DNA of 64,000 nt from Pseudomonas shahriarae (GCF_014268455.2 NZ_CP077085.1:2893001-2957000), one strand, 5' to 3'. Numbered from the stretch's first letter, positions 8,684-17,684 are shown. Numbers and translations: made by a program. Notes: generated by a model from the sequence alone, not told the origin.

Positions 8684-10225
8684 TCAATCGCGCCGCAAAG
8701 ATTTAATGAATGCGTCAAAAGGCTCCGGGCGACCAAACAGGTAGCCCTGCAAGAAGTCCACACCTTGCGCGGCCAGATAGTCACATTGCTCTTGGGTTTC
8801 CACGCCTTCGGCGACGATGCCCAAATCAAGCTTGCCGGATAACTCAATGATGCTGTCGAGTATATGCCGCGATAACGCATCGGCTCCGATCATGGCCACA
8901 AAGCTTTGATCAATCTTCAAGTAGTCAACATTGAAGTTACGCAAATAACCCAAGCTGGAGTGGCCGGTGCCGAAGTCATCAATGGCGATCATCACGCCCA
9001 GTTCGTGCAGGGCCTGGAACAGCTGGCGGGTGACCTCGGTGGGTTCGATCAGTTCGCGCTCGGTCAACTCCAGCGTCAACAGTACCTGGCCCGGCTTGAA
9101 GGCGGCGAGGAACTCCCGGCAGTCCTGCACCAAAACCAGATCCTGGCAATGCCGGGCGGTGATATTGATCCCCACATGGAAATTGCTGCCCAGGCGATCG
9201 GCATGGGGCGCCAGTTGTGTGGCGACCTGGCGCATCAAGGCGCGGGTCATGGGCACGATCAGCCCGGAGTGCTCGGCCAGGGGGATAAACAGGTCGGGGC
9301 GCACCAGGCCTTCCTTGGGGTGCTGCCAGCGCATCAGGACTTCACAGCCGGCCCATTGAAGGTTATCGCCACGAACCACCGGTTGGTAATACGGCACGAA
9401 CTCATTGGCGCCCAGCGCCCGCTGCAGTTCGTGGGTGGGGGCGGAGGAGCGTTTTTGCACCCAGTGCGCCAGCACGCCGGCCAGCACGCCGAAAAACACC
9501 AGCAGGCTGAACAGCGCCGGGTAGCGCGCTTCCATATACCGCCAGACTTCCCCTTCGGGCATGCCGGCTTCCACGCTGTACGCGTAGCGCTGGGAGGCGA
9601 GGTGCTGGTGGGCCACGGGAAACTCCGGCGGCGCACTGTTTTTGACTTTTCCGTCGCTGCCCAACCAATTGGGGCCGACCTGCAACACCAGGTCCGCGTA
9701 GCGGCTGATCAGGCGCAGGGCATTGGTCAGGTGGTAACCGTCAATCGAAGCAAACGCAGCCTTGTCGCCCTCCACCAGCCGGTACACCAACAGAGCGGTA
9801 TCGGGGGTGACCGGATTGCCATTCATCAGCCACAGGCGACCCTCGACGTAGTCGCCAGGATTGACCGCAGACACGTGGGTGTCACCAAACAGCGAGGTGC
9901 AATACATGGACTTTTTCCACGACAAGGTGGTTGCGCGTACAAAGGGGCGACGTGTGACTTGCTCGCGCAGCGCCAGTTGCACCGCGTTGTCACAGTCCTT
10001 GCCCGCCAGCGGCAGCAGATCCTGGGCGGCACGGGCGGTGTTGTCGAGCATCAGGTCGAATTGGCGCACGGCCTCGGTCGCCGTCTGCGACGTGCTGTGC
10101 TCCAGGGTGCGTTGGGCCTGCAGGTGCAGGATGGCCACTCCCAGCAGAATCGGCAGCAGGCCGCACAGGACCGTGATCAAGGAGCGGGCGGCGCGCTTGC
10201 GCGGACCTTTGAGGGTAAGTGGCAT
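8684..10225 (-). CDS. Membrane c-di-GMP phosphodiesterase with CSS-type periplasmic sensor and EAL domain
   Basis: This 513-residue protein is anchored by a first membrane segment at about residues 15-34 and a second at about 238-258. Between them is a periplasmic domain with MYCTSLFGD, a variant of the CSS motif that senses disulfide or redox state in PdeC-type enzymes. The cytoplasmic EAL domain has EVLMRW in place of EALLRW, plus ELTERE, IDDFGTG, KID and EGVET, so the catalytic metal and base residues appear present. It should hydrolyse c-di-GMP to pGpG. It is transcribed alone, behind an MvaT-like silencer gene. Confidence 0.92.
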   Translation of the reverse strand: MPLTLKGPRKRAARSLITVLCGLLPILLGVAILHLQAQRTLEHSTSQTATEAVRQFDLMLDNTARAAQDLLPLAGKDCDNAVQLALREQVTRRPFVRATTLSWKKSMYCTSLFGDTHVSAVNPGDYVEGRLWLMNGNPVTPDTALLVYRLVEGDKAAFASIDGYHLTNALRLISRYADLVLQVGPNWLGSDGKVKNSAPPEFPVAHQHLASQRYAYSVEAGMPEGEVWRYMEARYPALFSLLVFFGVLAGVLAHWVQKRSSAPTHELQRALGANEFVPYYQPVVRGDNLQWAGCEVLMRWQHPKEGLVRPDLFIPLAEHSGLIVPMTRALMRQVATQLAPHADRLGSNFHVGINITARHCQDLVLVQDCREFLAAFKPGQVLLTLELTERELIEPTEVTRQLFQALHELGVMIAIDDFGTGHSSLGYLRNFNVDYLKIDQSFVAMIGADALSRHILDSIIELSGKLDLGIVAEGVETQEQCDYLAAQGVDFLQGYLFGRPEPFDAFIKSLRRD

Positions 10226-10578
10226 TTACGCAGCCTGTAGCAAAGTGAGGGAAGGGCCTGGTAGCGGCTACAGGCAGTACGTCTGAAGTAACAATGATAG
10301 TTGGTCTATGGCATTAGCAAAGCGTAGACCTAACGACTTGGCTAGTTGTGCGTGTTTTTTAATCTTGCCAAACTTTGCAACATATTTTGACGAGAAAAAA
10401 TTGTTTGGTCTATTGCGTTGTTGCTTGGATCAGTGCCTGCCAGAAAAAACTTCAGTCTCGTGAAGAGGCTGCCATTCAAGAACCAACAGTTTTGCTGCAT
10501 TGAGCTCGAACTCGGCGGGCGGGCTTGTGCCTGCGCGTCGTCTGACCGGGGCTCGCCTTAACCCTTAGGAACACGTGT
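10226..10578. other. Gene-free spacer upstream of the pilin gene
   Basis: This 353-bp divergent spacer holds no supported gene. Its central part, about 10290-10440, is clearly more AT-rich than its surroundings, with runs such as TTTTTTAATC and GAAAAAAATTG. That suits a silenced promoter region for the pilin gene and the promoter of the EAL gene. I found no convincing operator or sigma-54 element. Confidence 0.5.
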
Positions 10579-11142
10579 ATGAAAAACCATGTCCTGGCGA
10601 TTGCCTTGCTGCTTGCTTGCGGGCTTGCCGTACCCTTGGCCACTGCCGCCGATGGCACCATCACCCTGACCGGCGAAATCACCGGCACCACCTGCACGAT
10701 CAGTGGCGGGACCGGTGGTGTCGCGGGCTCCGGTGCGAACTTTCCGGTGGTCCTGGACAAAGTGCAAGCCAGCGCCCTGTCGACGGAGGGGGCAACCGCC
10801 AGCGCCAAGCCATTCTTTATTTATGTGGGCAGCGGCGCCAGTTGTGCGGATGCGACCAAGGTGGCTGTGTTGTATGAAAGCACCAGCCCGGCGATCAATC
10901 CTGCCACTGGCAACTTGCGCAACATGGCCCCCAAAACCGCTGCCGCCAAAGTAGAGGTGCAAATTCTCGACGGCGCCACCCAGAAGCCGATGGACTTGCG
11001 TACCGGCCATGCTTCGAGCACGGCCACGGTCACCGGCTGCCTGGCAACCTTGCCCTTTGCGGCACGTTACATCGCCACGGGCGGGGCGGCGGGGGTAGGG
11101 CTGGTGACTACGGCGGTGCAGTACTCGGTGATCTTTCCCTGA
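10579..11142 (+). CDS. Fimbrial major pilin-like protein
   Basis: This is a chaperone-usher class pilin of 187 residues. It has a Sec signal peptide ending near ATAADG, the usual early strand ITLTGEITGTTCTI with the first cysteine, two further cysteines, and a C-terminal pattern ending VQYSVIFP as expected for the strand donated in fibre assembly. The AGGA ribosome site lies 9 nt before the ATG. A periplasmic chaperone follows after 27 bp, but no usher or tip adhesin is present. This is either a cluster remnant or a pilin that uses an usher encoded elsewhere. Confidence 0.88.
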   Translation: MKNHVLAIALLLACGLAVPLATAADGTITLTGEITGTTCTISGGTGGVAGSGANFPVVLDKVQASALSTEGATASAKPFFIYVGSGASCADATKVAVLYESTSPAINPATGNLRNMAPKTAAAKVEVQILDGATQKPMDLRTGHASSTATVTGCLATLPFAARYIATGGAAGVGLVTTAVQYSVIFP

Positions 11143-11169
11143 TCGCCCGATAGACCGAGGGCCCGGGCC

Positions 11170-11880
11170 ATGGGTTGCGTAGCACGCCTGCAGGTAGCGC
11201 TCTGCCTGTGCCTGGTCTTCGGGCAGGCACAGGCCGGGGTGATCATCAGTGGCACCCGGCAGATTTACCCTGAGCCGCGCAGGGAAATCACCGTGCAGGT
11301 GAGCAACGATGACGCACATGCCGCGCGCCTGGTGCAGGTGTGGCTGGATGGCGGTGATGCACGGCTGACTGCCGAGCACAGTGAGGTGCCGTTCACCCTC
11401 AGCCCGCCGGTGTTTCGCCTGGATCCGGGCAAGAGCCAGGCCATACGCCTGGCGTATACCCAGGAACCGCTGCCCAGGGACAGGGAATCGCTGTTCTGGC
11501 TCAACGTGCTGGAGGTGCCGCCCGCGACCCGCCAGCCGGAAGCATTCGCGGCTGCAGAGCGCCAGAACCAGTTGCGTTTCGCCTTTCGCATTCGCACCAA
11601 GGTGTTTTTCCGGCCCCAGGGCTTGTCGGGTAGCCCCGAGGATGCGCCGGGGCAACTGATCTGGACGCTGCACACCGGCAAACCGGCGGTCCTGCGTGTC
11701 TTCAACCCGTCGCCTTTCCGTGTGACGTTCCATGACGTCGCGTTGGTCGTGGGCGGGCAGGTGGTCCCCAGCGATCAGCAGGGCATGGTTGCCCCCCCCC
11801 GCGCCAGCCTAGATCTTGCCCTGCCACCCCTGATGCAACCCGCGCCCGTTGATCCTGCCGGGCATCTATCTGGGCAATAA
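11170..11880 (+). CDS. Periplasmic pilus chaperone, PapD-like, atypical C-terminus
   Basis: This 236-residue protein has a Sec signal peptide and the two immunoglobulin-like domains of PapD-family chaperones. Domain 1 runs from IISGTRQIYP to FWLNVLEVPP and includes the conserved Arg and the LRLAYT-like edge strand. Domain 2 starts at RIRTKVFFRP and includes VFNPSPFRVTF. The usual closing strand that ends in INDYG is missing; after GMVAP the sequence becomes proline-rich and stops. A nine-C run sits at this point, but no frame change restores the expected ending. It forms a two-gene unit with the pilin. Confidence 0.85.
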   Translation: MGCVARLQVALCLCLVFGQAQAGVIISGTRQIYPEPRREITVQVSNDDAHAARLVQVWLDGGDARLTAEHSEVPFTLSPPVFRLDPGKSQAIRLAYTQEPLPRDRESLFWLNVLEVPPATRQPEAFAAAERQNQLRFAFRIRTKVFFRPQGLSGSPEDAPGQLIWTLHTGKPAVLRVFNPSPFRVTFHDVALVVGGQVVPSDQQGMVAPPRASLDLALPPLMQPAPVDPAGHLSGQ

Positions 11881-11933
11881 ACCCCTTGCGCCCGCCTGGG
11901 CATAGGGATTTGATAAGGAATACGGACAAAGCT

Positions 11934-11961
11934 GTTTACGCTGTGTAGAATCGGTTTACGC
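11934..11961 (+). promoter_or_regulatory. Direct repeats GTTTACGC upstream of the leader ORF and hppD
   Basis: Two identical 8-bp copies of GTTTACGC lie with starts 20 bp apart, about two helical turns. The TTTAC core resembles half-sites of TyrR/PhhR-type activators of aromatic amino acid catabolism, so the repeats could control hppD. That link is speculative. Confidence 0.3.
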
Positions 11962-12032
11962 ATACAAGAATAAGCGCCTGTTTCCATGCAGGCCTCGTCC
12001 GTCAGAGACGCCCGTAAGAGAATGACTCAACC

Positions 12033-12137
12033 ATGAAGCTACTCGGGTTCCAACTCATCTACGGTGACTTCCTCGCCCGCAGCGTGCGGGGCATTTCCTG
12101 TGCGCCACCTGCTCACCTCATCCTTGCTGGCAATTAA
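12033..12137 (+). CDS. Possible 34-residue leader peptide upstream of hppD
   Basis: A short frame begins [13 protein letters not shown] and ends HLILAGN, stopping 38 bp before the hppD start. The ribosome site is weak (AAGAG). It contains Phe and Tyr codons early, which would suit attenuation by aromatic amino acids, but I could not show alternative hairpins. It might instead be part of a longer untranslated leader. There is no recognised family. Confidence 0.35.
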   Translation: MKLLGFQLIYGDFLARSVRGISCAPPAHLILAGN

Positions 12138-12175
12138 TTTACTTAATTCTAAAAAAGATGATGAGGCGCCAAATC

Positions 12176-13252
12176 ATGGCAGATCTATACGAAAACCCAA
12201 TGGGCCTGATGGGCTTTGAATTTATCGAATTCGCATCGCCGACCCCGGGTACCCTGGAGCCGATCTTCGAGATCATGGGCTTCACCAAGGTGGCAACCCA
12301 CCGCTCGAAAAACGTGCACCTGTACCGCCAGGGCGCGATCAACCTGATCCTCAACAACGAACCCCACAGCATCGCTTCGTACTTTGCCGCCGAGCACGGT
12401 CCGTCGGTGTGTGGCATGGCGTTCCGCGTCAAGGATTCGCAACAGGCCTATACCCGTGCCCTGGAGCTGGGTGCCCAGCCGATCCATATCGAAACCGGCC
12501 CGATGGAGCTGAACCTGCCGGCCATCAAGGGCATCGGCGGCTCGCCGCTGTACCTGATCGACCGTTTCGGTGAAGGCAACTCGATCTACGATATCGACTT
12601 CGTGTTTATCGAAGGCGTGGACCGCAACCCAGTGGGCGCCGGCTTGAAGGTCATCGACCACCTGACCCACAACGTCTATCGCGGGCGTATGGTCTATTGG
12701 GCCAACTTCTACGAGAAGCTGTTCAACTTCCGCGAAGCGCGCTACTTCGACATCAAGGGCGAATACACCGGCCTGACCTCCAAGGCCATGAGCGCCCCGG
12801 ATGGCATGATCCGCATCCCGTTGAACGAAGAGTCGTCCAAAGGCGCCGGCCAGATCGAAGAGTTCCTGATGCAGTTCAACGGCGAGGGCATCCAGCACGT
12901 GGCGTTCCTCACCGACGACCTGATCAAGACCTGGGACGCGTTGAAGAAGATCGGCATGCGCTTCATGACCGCGCCGCCGGACACCTACTACGAGATGCTT
13001 GAAGGCCGCCTGCCAAACCACGGCGAACCGGTGGAGCAGTTGCAGTCGCGGGGTATCTTGCTGGACGGTTCGTCCGTGGCCGGCGACAAGCGCCTGCTGT
13101 TGCAGATCTTCTCGGAAACCCTGATGGGCCCGGTGTTCTTCGAATTCATCCAGCGCAAGGGTGATGACGGTTTCGGCGAAGGCAACTTCAAGGCCCTGTT
13201 CGAGTCGATCGAGCGTGACCAGGTTCGTCGTGGCGTGTTGACCACCGACTGA
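12176..13252 (+). CDS. hppD: 4-hydroxyphenylpyruvate dioxygenase
   Basis: This non-haem Fe(II) enzyme converts 4-hydroxyphenylpyruvate to homogentisate in tyrosine degradation. The sequence is nearly identical, as I remember it, to the structurally characterised P. fluorescens enzyme. The start at 12176 gives the known N-terminus [10 protein letters not shown] and 358 residues, so the two ATGs 15-18 bases upstream were rejected. The facial-triad residues are visible in IDHLTHN (His), GIQHVAF (His) and PVFFEFIQ (Glu). No hmgA or fahA is nearby, so the pathway is split in this genome. Confidence 0.97.
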   Translation: MADLYENPMGLMGFEFIEFASPTPGTLEPIFEIMGFTKVATHRSKNVHLYRQGAINLILNNEPHSIASYFAAEHGPSVCGMAFRVKDSQQAYTRALELGAQPIHIETGPMELNLPAIKGIGGSPLYLIDRFGEGNSIYDIDFVFIEGVDRNPVGAGLKVIDHLTHNVYRGRMVYWANFYEKLFNFREARYFDIKGEYTGLTSKAMSAPDGMIRIPLNEESSKGAGQIEEFLMQFNGEGIQHVAFLTDDLIKTWDALKKIGMRFMTAPPDTYYEMLEGRLPNHGEPVEQLQSRGILLDGSSVAGDKRLLLQIFSETLMGPVFFEFIQRKGDDGFGEGNFKALFESIERDQVRRGVLTTD

Positions 13253-13263
13253 TCCTAGCCCCC

Positions 13264-13291
13264 TGTAGGAGCCGGCTTGCCGGCTCCTACA
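13264..13291. repeat. REP-type hairpin after hppD
   Basis: A 12-bp perfect stem (TGTAGGAGCCGG with CCGGCTCCTACA) encloses CTTG. There is no T-run, so it is more like a REP unit than a classical terminator, though it may protect the hppD mRNA 3' end. Confidence 0.7.
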
Positions 13292-13301
13292 CCTTTCCCG
13301 T

Positions 13302-14183
13302 TCAAGCCCGGCGCTGACGCACCAGATGCTTGAACCCTTCGAACACCAGCACCATCACCGCCAGCCAGATCGGGATATAGGTCAGCCATTCACCCGGCCC
13401 GATGCTTTCCCCTAGCAGCAACGCCACCCCCAGCAACAGCACCGGTTCCACATAGCTGAGCAGGCCGAACAGGCTGAACGCCAACAGGCGGCTGGCGATG
13501 ATGTAGCACACCAGCGCCGAAGCACTGATCAGCCCGAGCATCGGGATCAATCCATACAGCCCTTTGTGTTCATCCAGCACGGCGAAGCCCTGTTCGCCAC
13601 TTTGGACAAACCACAAGGCCACCGGCAGCATCAGCGCCATATCCAGCCACAGGCCGCCCAACTGATCGGTGCCCAGGCGTTTGCGCAGCACGAAGTAGAT
13701 CGGGTAACCGATGATCACCAGCAGCGTCGCCCAGGAAAAACCACCCACCTGGTACAACTCGTTAAGCACGCCAATCGCCGCAAACACCACTGCGATCAGC
13801 TGCAGCCGCGAGAGTTTTTCGCCATACACCAGGCGCCCGGTCAGGACCATGGTCAGCGGTAGCAGGAAGTAGCCCAGGGACACATCCAGGCTGCGGCCAT
13901 TGAGCGGCGCCCACATAAACAGCCACAGTTGCACCCCCAGCAGCACCGACGACAGCACAATCCCACCGATCAGCCGTGGCTTGCCCGCAAGCAATCGCAG
14001 CAATTGCCACACCTGACGCCACTCGCCGCTGACCACCATAAATACCGTCATGCACGGCACGGTCAGCAGCATGCGCCAGCCGAAAATTTCCAGGCCACTC
14101 AAGGGCGCAAGCAGTGATGTGAAGTAATACATCACGGCAAACAACACCGAGGCCGCTACCGATAAAACAACACCTTTAGACAC
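13302..14183 (-). CDS. rarD: RarD-type EamA membrane transporter
   Basis: This inner-membrane protein of about 293 residues has roughly ten hydrophobic segments and belongs to the RarD branch of the drug/metabolite transporter (EamA) superfamily. Family features include the opening SKGVVLSVAAS, the GWRMLLT segment and a second repeat around GLLSYVEPVLL. The likely start is GTG at 14183, which has GAGG 5 nt upstream; an ATG at 14207 would add 8 residues. The substrate is unknown, although RarD was named for chloramphenicol sensitivity. It is divergent from an Lrp-type gene that may regulate it. Confidence 0.85.
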   Translation of the reverse strand: MSKGVVLSVAASVLFAVMYYFTSLLAPLSGLEIFGWRMLLTVPCMTVFMVVSGEWRQVWQLLRLLAGKPRLIGGIVLSSVLLGVQLWLFMWAPLNGRSLDVSLGYFLLPLTMVLTGRLVYGEKLSRLQLIAVVFAAIGVLNELYQVGGFSWATLLVIIGYPIYFVLRKRLGTDQLGGLWLDMALMLPVALWFVQSGEQGFAVLDEHKGLYGLIPMLGLISASALVCYIIASRLLAFSLFGLLSYVEPVLLLGVALLLGESIGPGEWLTYIPIWLAVMVLVFEGFKHLVRQRRA

Positions 14184-14316
14184 ACAGTCCTCGCCAAACC
14201 GATTCAAACAAAAGAGGGGGGAATTTCAGGTGGGAATATATTGCTTTTGAGGTGAGACGTTTGCTCTGTTTTACGGCATCTTATGGGAAATTTTCTCACC
14301 TCCAAGGTTCGCCAGC

Positions 14317-14793
14317 ATGCCCGTCAGCCCCCAGCCGCCCCTGGATGATTTCGACCGCGCGATTCTCAAGCACCTGCAACGCGACAACACCACCGCGCTG
14401 CGGGTAATTGGCGAACAGGTCAACCTGTCGACCGCCGCCGTGCAGCGGCGCATCAAGCGCATGGAGCAGAGCGGGGCGATCAGCGCGAATACGGCGGTGG
14501 TCAATCAGGATGCAGTGGGCAAGCCGATCACGATCCTGGTGGAGGTGCACGCCGAACGCACCCACATCGAGGACCTCGATGTGCTCAAGGTGCAGATGTC
14601 GATCCCCGAGGTGCAGCAGTGCTATTACGTCACCGGCGATGCGGACTTTATGCTGGTGATTGTGGTGGAGACCATGAAGGCCTACGAAACCCTGGCCCGC
14701 ACGCTGTTCTACGAGAACCGCAATATCAAATGGTTTCGCAGCATCGTGGTGATGGACCGGGTCAAGGTCAGCCTGGATGTGCCGCTGGGCTGA
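14317..14793 (+). CDS. Lrp/AsnC-family transcriptional regulator
   Basis: The protein has 158 residues. An N-terminal winged helix-turn-helix (LDDFDRAILKHLQRDN to VQRRIKRME) is followed by the RAM ligand-binding domain with YYVTGDADFMLVI. Such regulators usually sense an amino acid and act as octamers. It is divergent from rarD, which suggests, but does not show, that it controls this transporter. The ribosome site is AAGG. Confidence 0.92.
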   Translation: MPVSPQPPLDDFDRAILKHLQRDNTTALRVIGEQVNLSTAAVQRRIKRMEQSGAISANTAVVNQDAVGKPITILVEVHAERTHIEDLDVLKVQMSIPEVQQCYYVTGDADFMLVIVVETMKAYETLARTLFYENRNIKWFRSIVVMDRVKVSLDVPLG

Positions 14794-14820
14794 TGTGGGA
14801 GCAGGCAGCCAGCTCCCACA
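14794..14820. repeat. REP-type hairpin
   Basis: TGTGGGAGC and GCTCCCACA form 9-bp arms around a 9-nt loop between the convergent Lrp and aldo/keto reductase genes. It is a short form of the GTGGGAGC repeat seen elsewhere in the window. Confidence 0.6.
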
Positions 14821-14825
14821 GGGGC

Positions 14826-15836
14826 TCAGGGGCGGTGGATGCGCCCGGAAACAAAATGCCCCACATCATTGAACCCCGGTGTCGACGCATGCCCCGGCGT
14901 CACCAGTGAGTCAATAAACGCCTCATCCTCAGCACTGATCTTCACATCGAGCGCCCCGGTATAGGCATCCCACTGCGCCTCAGTGCGCGGCCCGACAATC
15001 GCCGAGCTGACCGCCTGGTTGTTCAAAACCCAGGCAATCGCAAACTCGACAATCCCCACGCCACGGCCTTGGGTGTATTGCTGGATCTGCTGGGCAATGC
15101 GCAGCGATTCCACGCGCCATTCGGTTTCCAGGATGCGTTTGTCCTGGCGCGCAGCGCGGCTGCCGGCTTCGGGGCTGATATCCGGTGCGTACTTGCCACT
15201 GAGCACCCCGCGGGCCAGCGGGCTGTAGGGCACCACGCCCAGGCCATAGGCGGCTGCGGCGGTGATCTGCTCCACCTCGGCCTGGCGGTTGACGATGTTG
15301 TACAGCGGCTGGCTGATGATCGGCCGGTCGACCCCCAGGCGTTCGGCCACGCGCACCACTTCGGCGATGCGCCAGCCGCGGTAGTTGGACAGTCCCCAGT
15401 AACGGATCTTGCCCTGGCGGATCAGGTCGCCGATCGCCGAAATCGTGACGTCCAGTGGGGTGTCGTGGTCTTCGCGGTGAAGGTAGTAGATGTCCAGGTA
15501 GTCGGTGTCGAGCCGGGTGAGGCTGGCTTCCAGCGCGTTGAAAATGCGCTTGCGGTTCAGGCCGCTGCGGTTGGGCAGGCCATCCGGCGGGCCGAAGCCG
15601 ACTTTGGAAGCAACGACCCAATCGGCGCGATGGCGGCTGATGGCTTCACCGACGATTTCTTCCGAACGCCCGCCGGTGTAGACGTCGGCGCTGTCGATAA
15701 AGTTGATGCCCTGGTCCCAGGCCTTGTCGATGATACGCAGCGAGTCTTCGGTGTTGGTCTGTTCGCCAAACATCATGGTGCCCAGGGTCAAGGCGCTGAC
15801 CTTGAGCCCTGACTGGCCCAGTGTGCGGTAAATCAT
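14826..15836 (-). CDS. Aldo/keto reductase
   Basis: This is a 336-residue NADPH-dependent oxidoreductase of the aldo/keto reductase superfamily, with a TIM-barrel fold. The catalytic tetrad is visible as Asp in FIDSADVYTGG with the Tyr four residues on, Lys in VASKVGFG and His in YYLHRED. The C-terminal NADP-binding segment includes SAIVGPRTEAQ. It resembles the YajO/Tas group that reduces diverse aldehydes and ketones; the physiological substrate is unknown. A GAGGAG ribosome site precedes the ATG, and it appears monocistronic. Confidence 0.92.
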   Translation of the reverse strand: MIYRTLGQSGLKVSALTLGTMMFGEQTNTEDSLRIIDKAWDQGINFIDSADVYTGGRSEEIVGEAISRHRADWVVASKVGFGPPDGLPNRSGLNRKRIFNALEASLTRLDTDYLDIYYLHREDHDTPLDVTISAIGDLIRQGKIRYWGLSNYRGWRIAEVVRVAERLGVDRPIISQPLYNIVNRQAEVEQITAAAAYGLGVVPYSPLARGVLSGKYAPDISPEAGSRAARQDKRILETEWRVESLRIAQQIQQYTQGRGVGIVEFAIAWVLNNQAVSSAIVGPRTEAQWDAYTGALDVKISAEDEAFIDSLVTPGHASTPGFNDVGHFVSGRIHRP

Positions 15837-15964
15837 GGTGAACTCCTCAAAAGCGCAGACGGTTGCTATGCAATACCAGAGAGCAAGGCTCTAGAACAAG
15901 CCCGACGTGGGTGGCTCGGTGCCTACCACCGCGTTGGCCACAGCGTTTTTGTGCCGTGTTCCGC

Positions 15965-16867
15965 TTATTCGGCAAGCAGTTCGCCAGCGCGCGCCTGCAA
16001 GAAGCGATGCAGGACTCTGACACGCTCCGACACTTGCAGGCGATGGGGGCACATCAGGTTGAAGGGCGTGGGCTCGCCTTGCCATTCGCCGAACAACGGC
16101 ACCAGGCGCCCGGCCTTGATATCACCGGCCACATCCAGGTTGGCCTTGTAGGCAATACCGTGGCCGGCCAGGGCCCAGCGCCGCACGATTTCCCCGTCAT
16201 CACTGAGGTAGTCGCCGCCCACTTCGACCTCTTCCAGCAACGTGCCCTGGCGAAAATACCAGGTGCTGTTGGCCCGGCCCTGGCGCATGTAGCGCAGGGT
16301 GCTGTGCTGCGTCAGATCGGCCGGCACCTGGGGTGTGCCGTGGCGTGCCAGGTACGCCGGGCTGGCGCAGGCGATACGGCGGTGATCGGCGACCACCGGC
16401 AGCGCCACCAGGCTGGAATCCCTTGGCACGCCAAAGCGCAGGGCGATGTCCACGGTTTCGCGGAACAGGTCGGCGTTGCTGTCGTTAAGCAGCAATTGCA
16501 GGCGGATATTCGGGTGTTCGCGCTTGAACTGGTCCAGCCAACCGAGCAGTACATTGCGTCCGAAATCCGAGGGCGCGGACAGTTGCAGCAAGCCGCTGAG
16601 GCTCTGGCCGTGTTGCTTGATCGCCTGTTCGCCTTCCGCCAGGGCTTCCAGGGCCACCCGCACGCTGTCCAGGTAGCGCCGGCCTTCTTCGGTGAGGCGC
16701 ATGCTGCGGGTGGAGCGGGCCAGCAGGCGCATGCCCAGGCGGGTCTCCAAGCGTTTGAGGGCAATGCTGGCGGCGGCCGGGGTCAGGCTAAGGCTGCGGG
16801 CGGCCGCCGAGAGGCTGCCACTGTCGGCGGTGCGCACAAACACTTCCAGGTCAAGGATTGAGCTCAT
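15965..16867 (-). CDS. LysR-family transcriptional regulator
   Basis: The protein has 300 residues. The N-terminal helix-turn-helix (LEVFVRTADSGSLSAAARSL) is typical of LysR proteins, followed by a substrate-binding-like effector domain. It is divergent from a short-chain dehydrogenase gene with a 101-bp shared promoter region, the usual arrangement for a regulator and its target. The C-terminal half resembles members annotated as repressors of oxidoreductase genes; the effector is unknown. Confidence 0.92.
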   Translation of the reverse strand: MSSILDLEVFVRTADSGSLSAAARSLSLTPAAASIALKRLETRLGMRLLARSTRSMRLTEEGRRYLDSVRVALEALAEGEQAIKQHGQSLSGLLQLSAPSDFGRNVLLGWLDQFKREHPNIRLQLLLNDSNADLFRETVDIALRFGVPRDSSLVALPVVADHRRIACASPAYLARHGTPQVPADLTQHSTLRYMRQGRANSTWYFRQGTLLEEVEVGGDYLSDDGEIVRRWALAGHGIAYKANLDVAGDIKAGRLVPLFGEWQGEPTPFNLMCPHRLQVSERVRVLHRFLQARAGELLAE

Positions 16868-16968
16868 TTGTAAAAATCCTTTAAAGATCCTGTCGTTTTA
16901 CCGGGATTTTTCCATGATTGCCAAGCTGGGAAGATGAACGCTCATTTTTTCAGGACGAGGCAGTTCCC

Positions 16969-17673
16969 ATGACATCTCCCCTCAAGGGCCAAACCGTGGT
17001 GGTGATTGGCGGTAGCAGCGGCATTGGTGCCGAAGTCGCCCGACAGGCGGCATCCCGTGGCGCGCACGTGGTACTGGCCGGGCGACGCCTGTCGTCGACG
17101 GTCGACAATGGCGTGCGCAGCGAGCCGGTGGACGTCACCGACAGCGCCGCCCTGCAGCGCCTGTTCGAAGCGGTGGGGCGTTTTGATCACCTGGTGTTCA
17201 CCTCGGGTCCGGCGGTCCAGGCCAAACACCTGCAGGACACCGACCTGCAACTGGCCCAGGACAACTTCAATGTGAAGCTCTGGGGCGCCTTGCGCGCAAT
17301 CCAGCAGGCGCTGCCATTTCTCGACGAGCGCGGCAGCATCGTCCTCACCTCGGGGCAACTGGGACGCAAGCGGGTGCCGGGGCAATTTATCAAGGTCGGC
17401 ATCAATGCCGCGACCGAAGCGTTGGGCAAGCAGTTGGCCAAGGAACTGGCGCCACGGCGGGTCAACGTGGTCAGCCCTGGGGTGATCGACACGCCGGCAT
17501 ACGCGGGGATGCCTGAGGAGCAGCGTCAGGGCATGTTCGCCAAGGCGGGTGGGGCGTTGCCGGTAGGGCGTGTGGGGCAGGCGGAGGAGGTGGCGGCGGG
17601 TTATTTGATGGCCATGGAAAATGGTTTTATGACCGGCAGCGTGATCGACATCGACGGCGGCGGTTTGCTGTAA
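16969..17673 (+). CDS. Atypical short-chain dehydrogenase lacking the catalytic tyrosine
   Basis: This 234-residue Rossmann protein has the SDR cofactor motif GGSSGIG near residue 15 and a C-terminal IDIDGGGLL. The usual Ser-Tyr-Lys set is incomplete: Ser lies in LTSGQ and Lys in QFIKVG, but the position four residues before that Lys is Gly, not Tyr. It may therefore be an NAD(P)-binding sensor or use other chemistry. The start at 16969 was chosen for its AGGACGAGG ribosome site. It is probably controlled by the divergent LysR protein. Confidence 0.88.
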   Translation: MTSPLKGQTVVVIGGSSGIGAEVARQAASRGAHVVLAGRRLSSTVDNGVRSEPVDVTDSAALQRLFEAVGRFDHLVFTSGPAVQAKHLQDTDLQLAQDNFNVKLWGALRAIQQALPFLDERGSIVLTSGQLGRKRVPGQFIKVGINAATEALGKQLAKELAPRRVNVVSPGVIDTPAYAGMPEEQRQGMFAKAGGALPVGRVGQAEEVAAGYLMAMENGFMTGSVIDIDGGGLL

Positions 17674-17684
17674 ACACCGAACCC

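Noticed and set aside
8906..10240. 444-codon plus-strand frame opposite the EAL gene
   Set aside because: The minus strand holds a complete EAL protein with catalytic motifs; the plus frame shows no domain.
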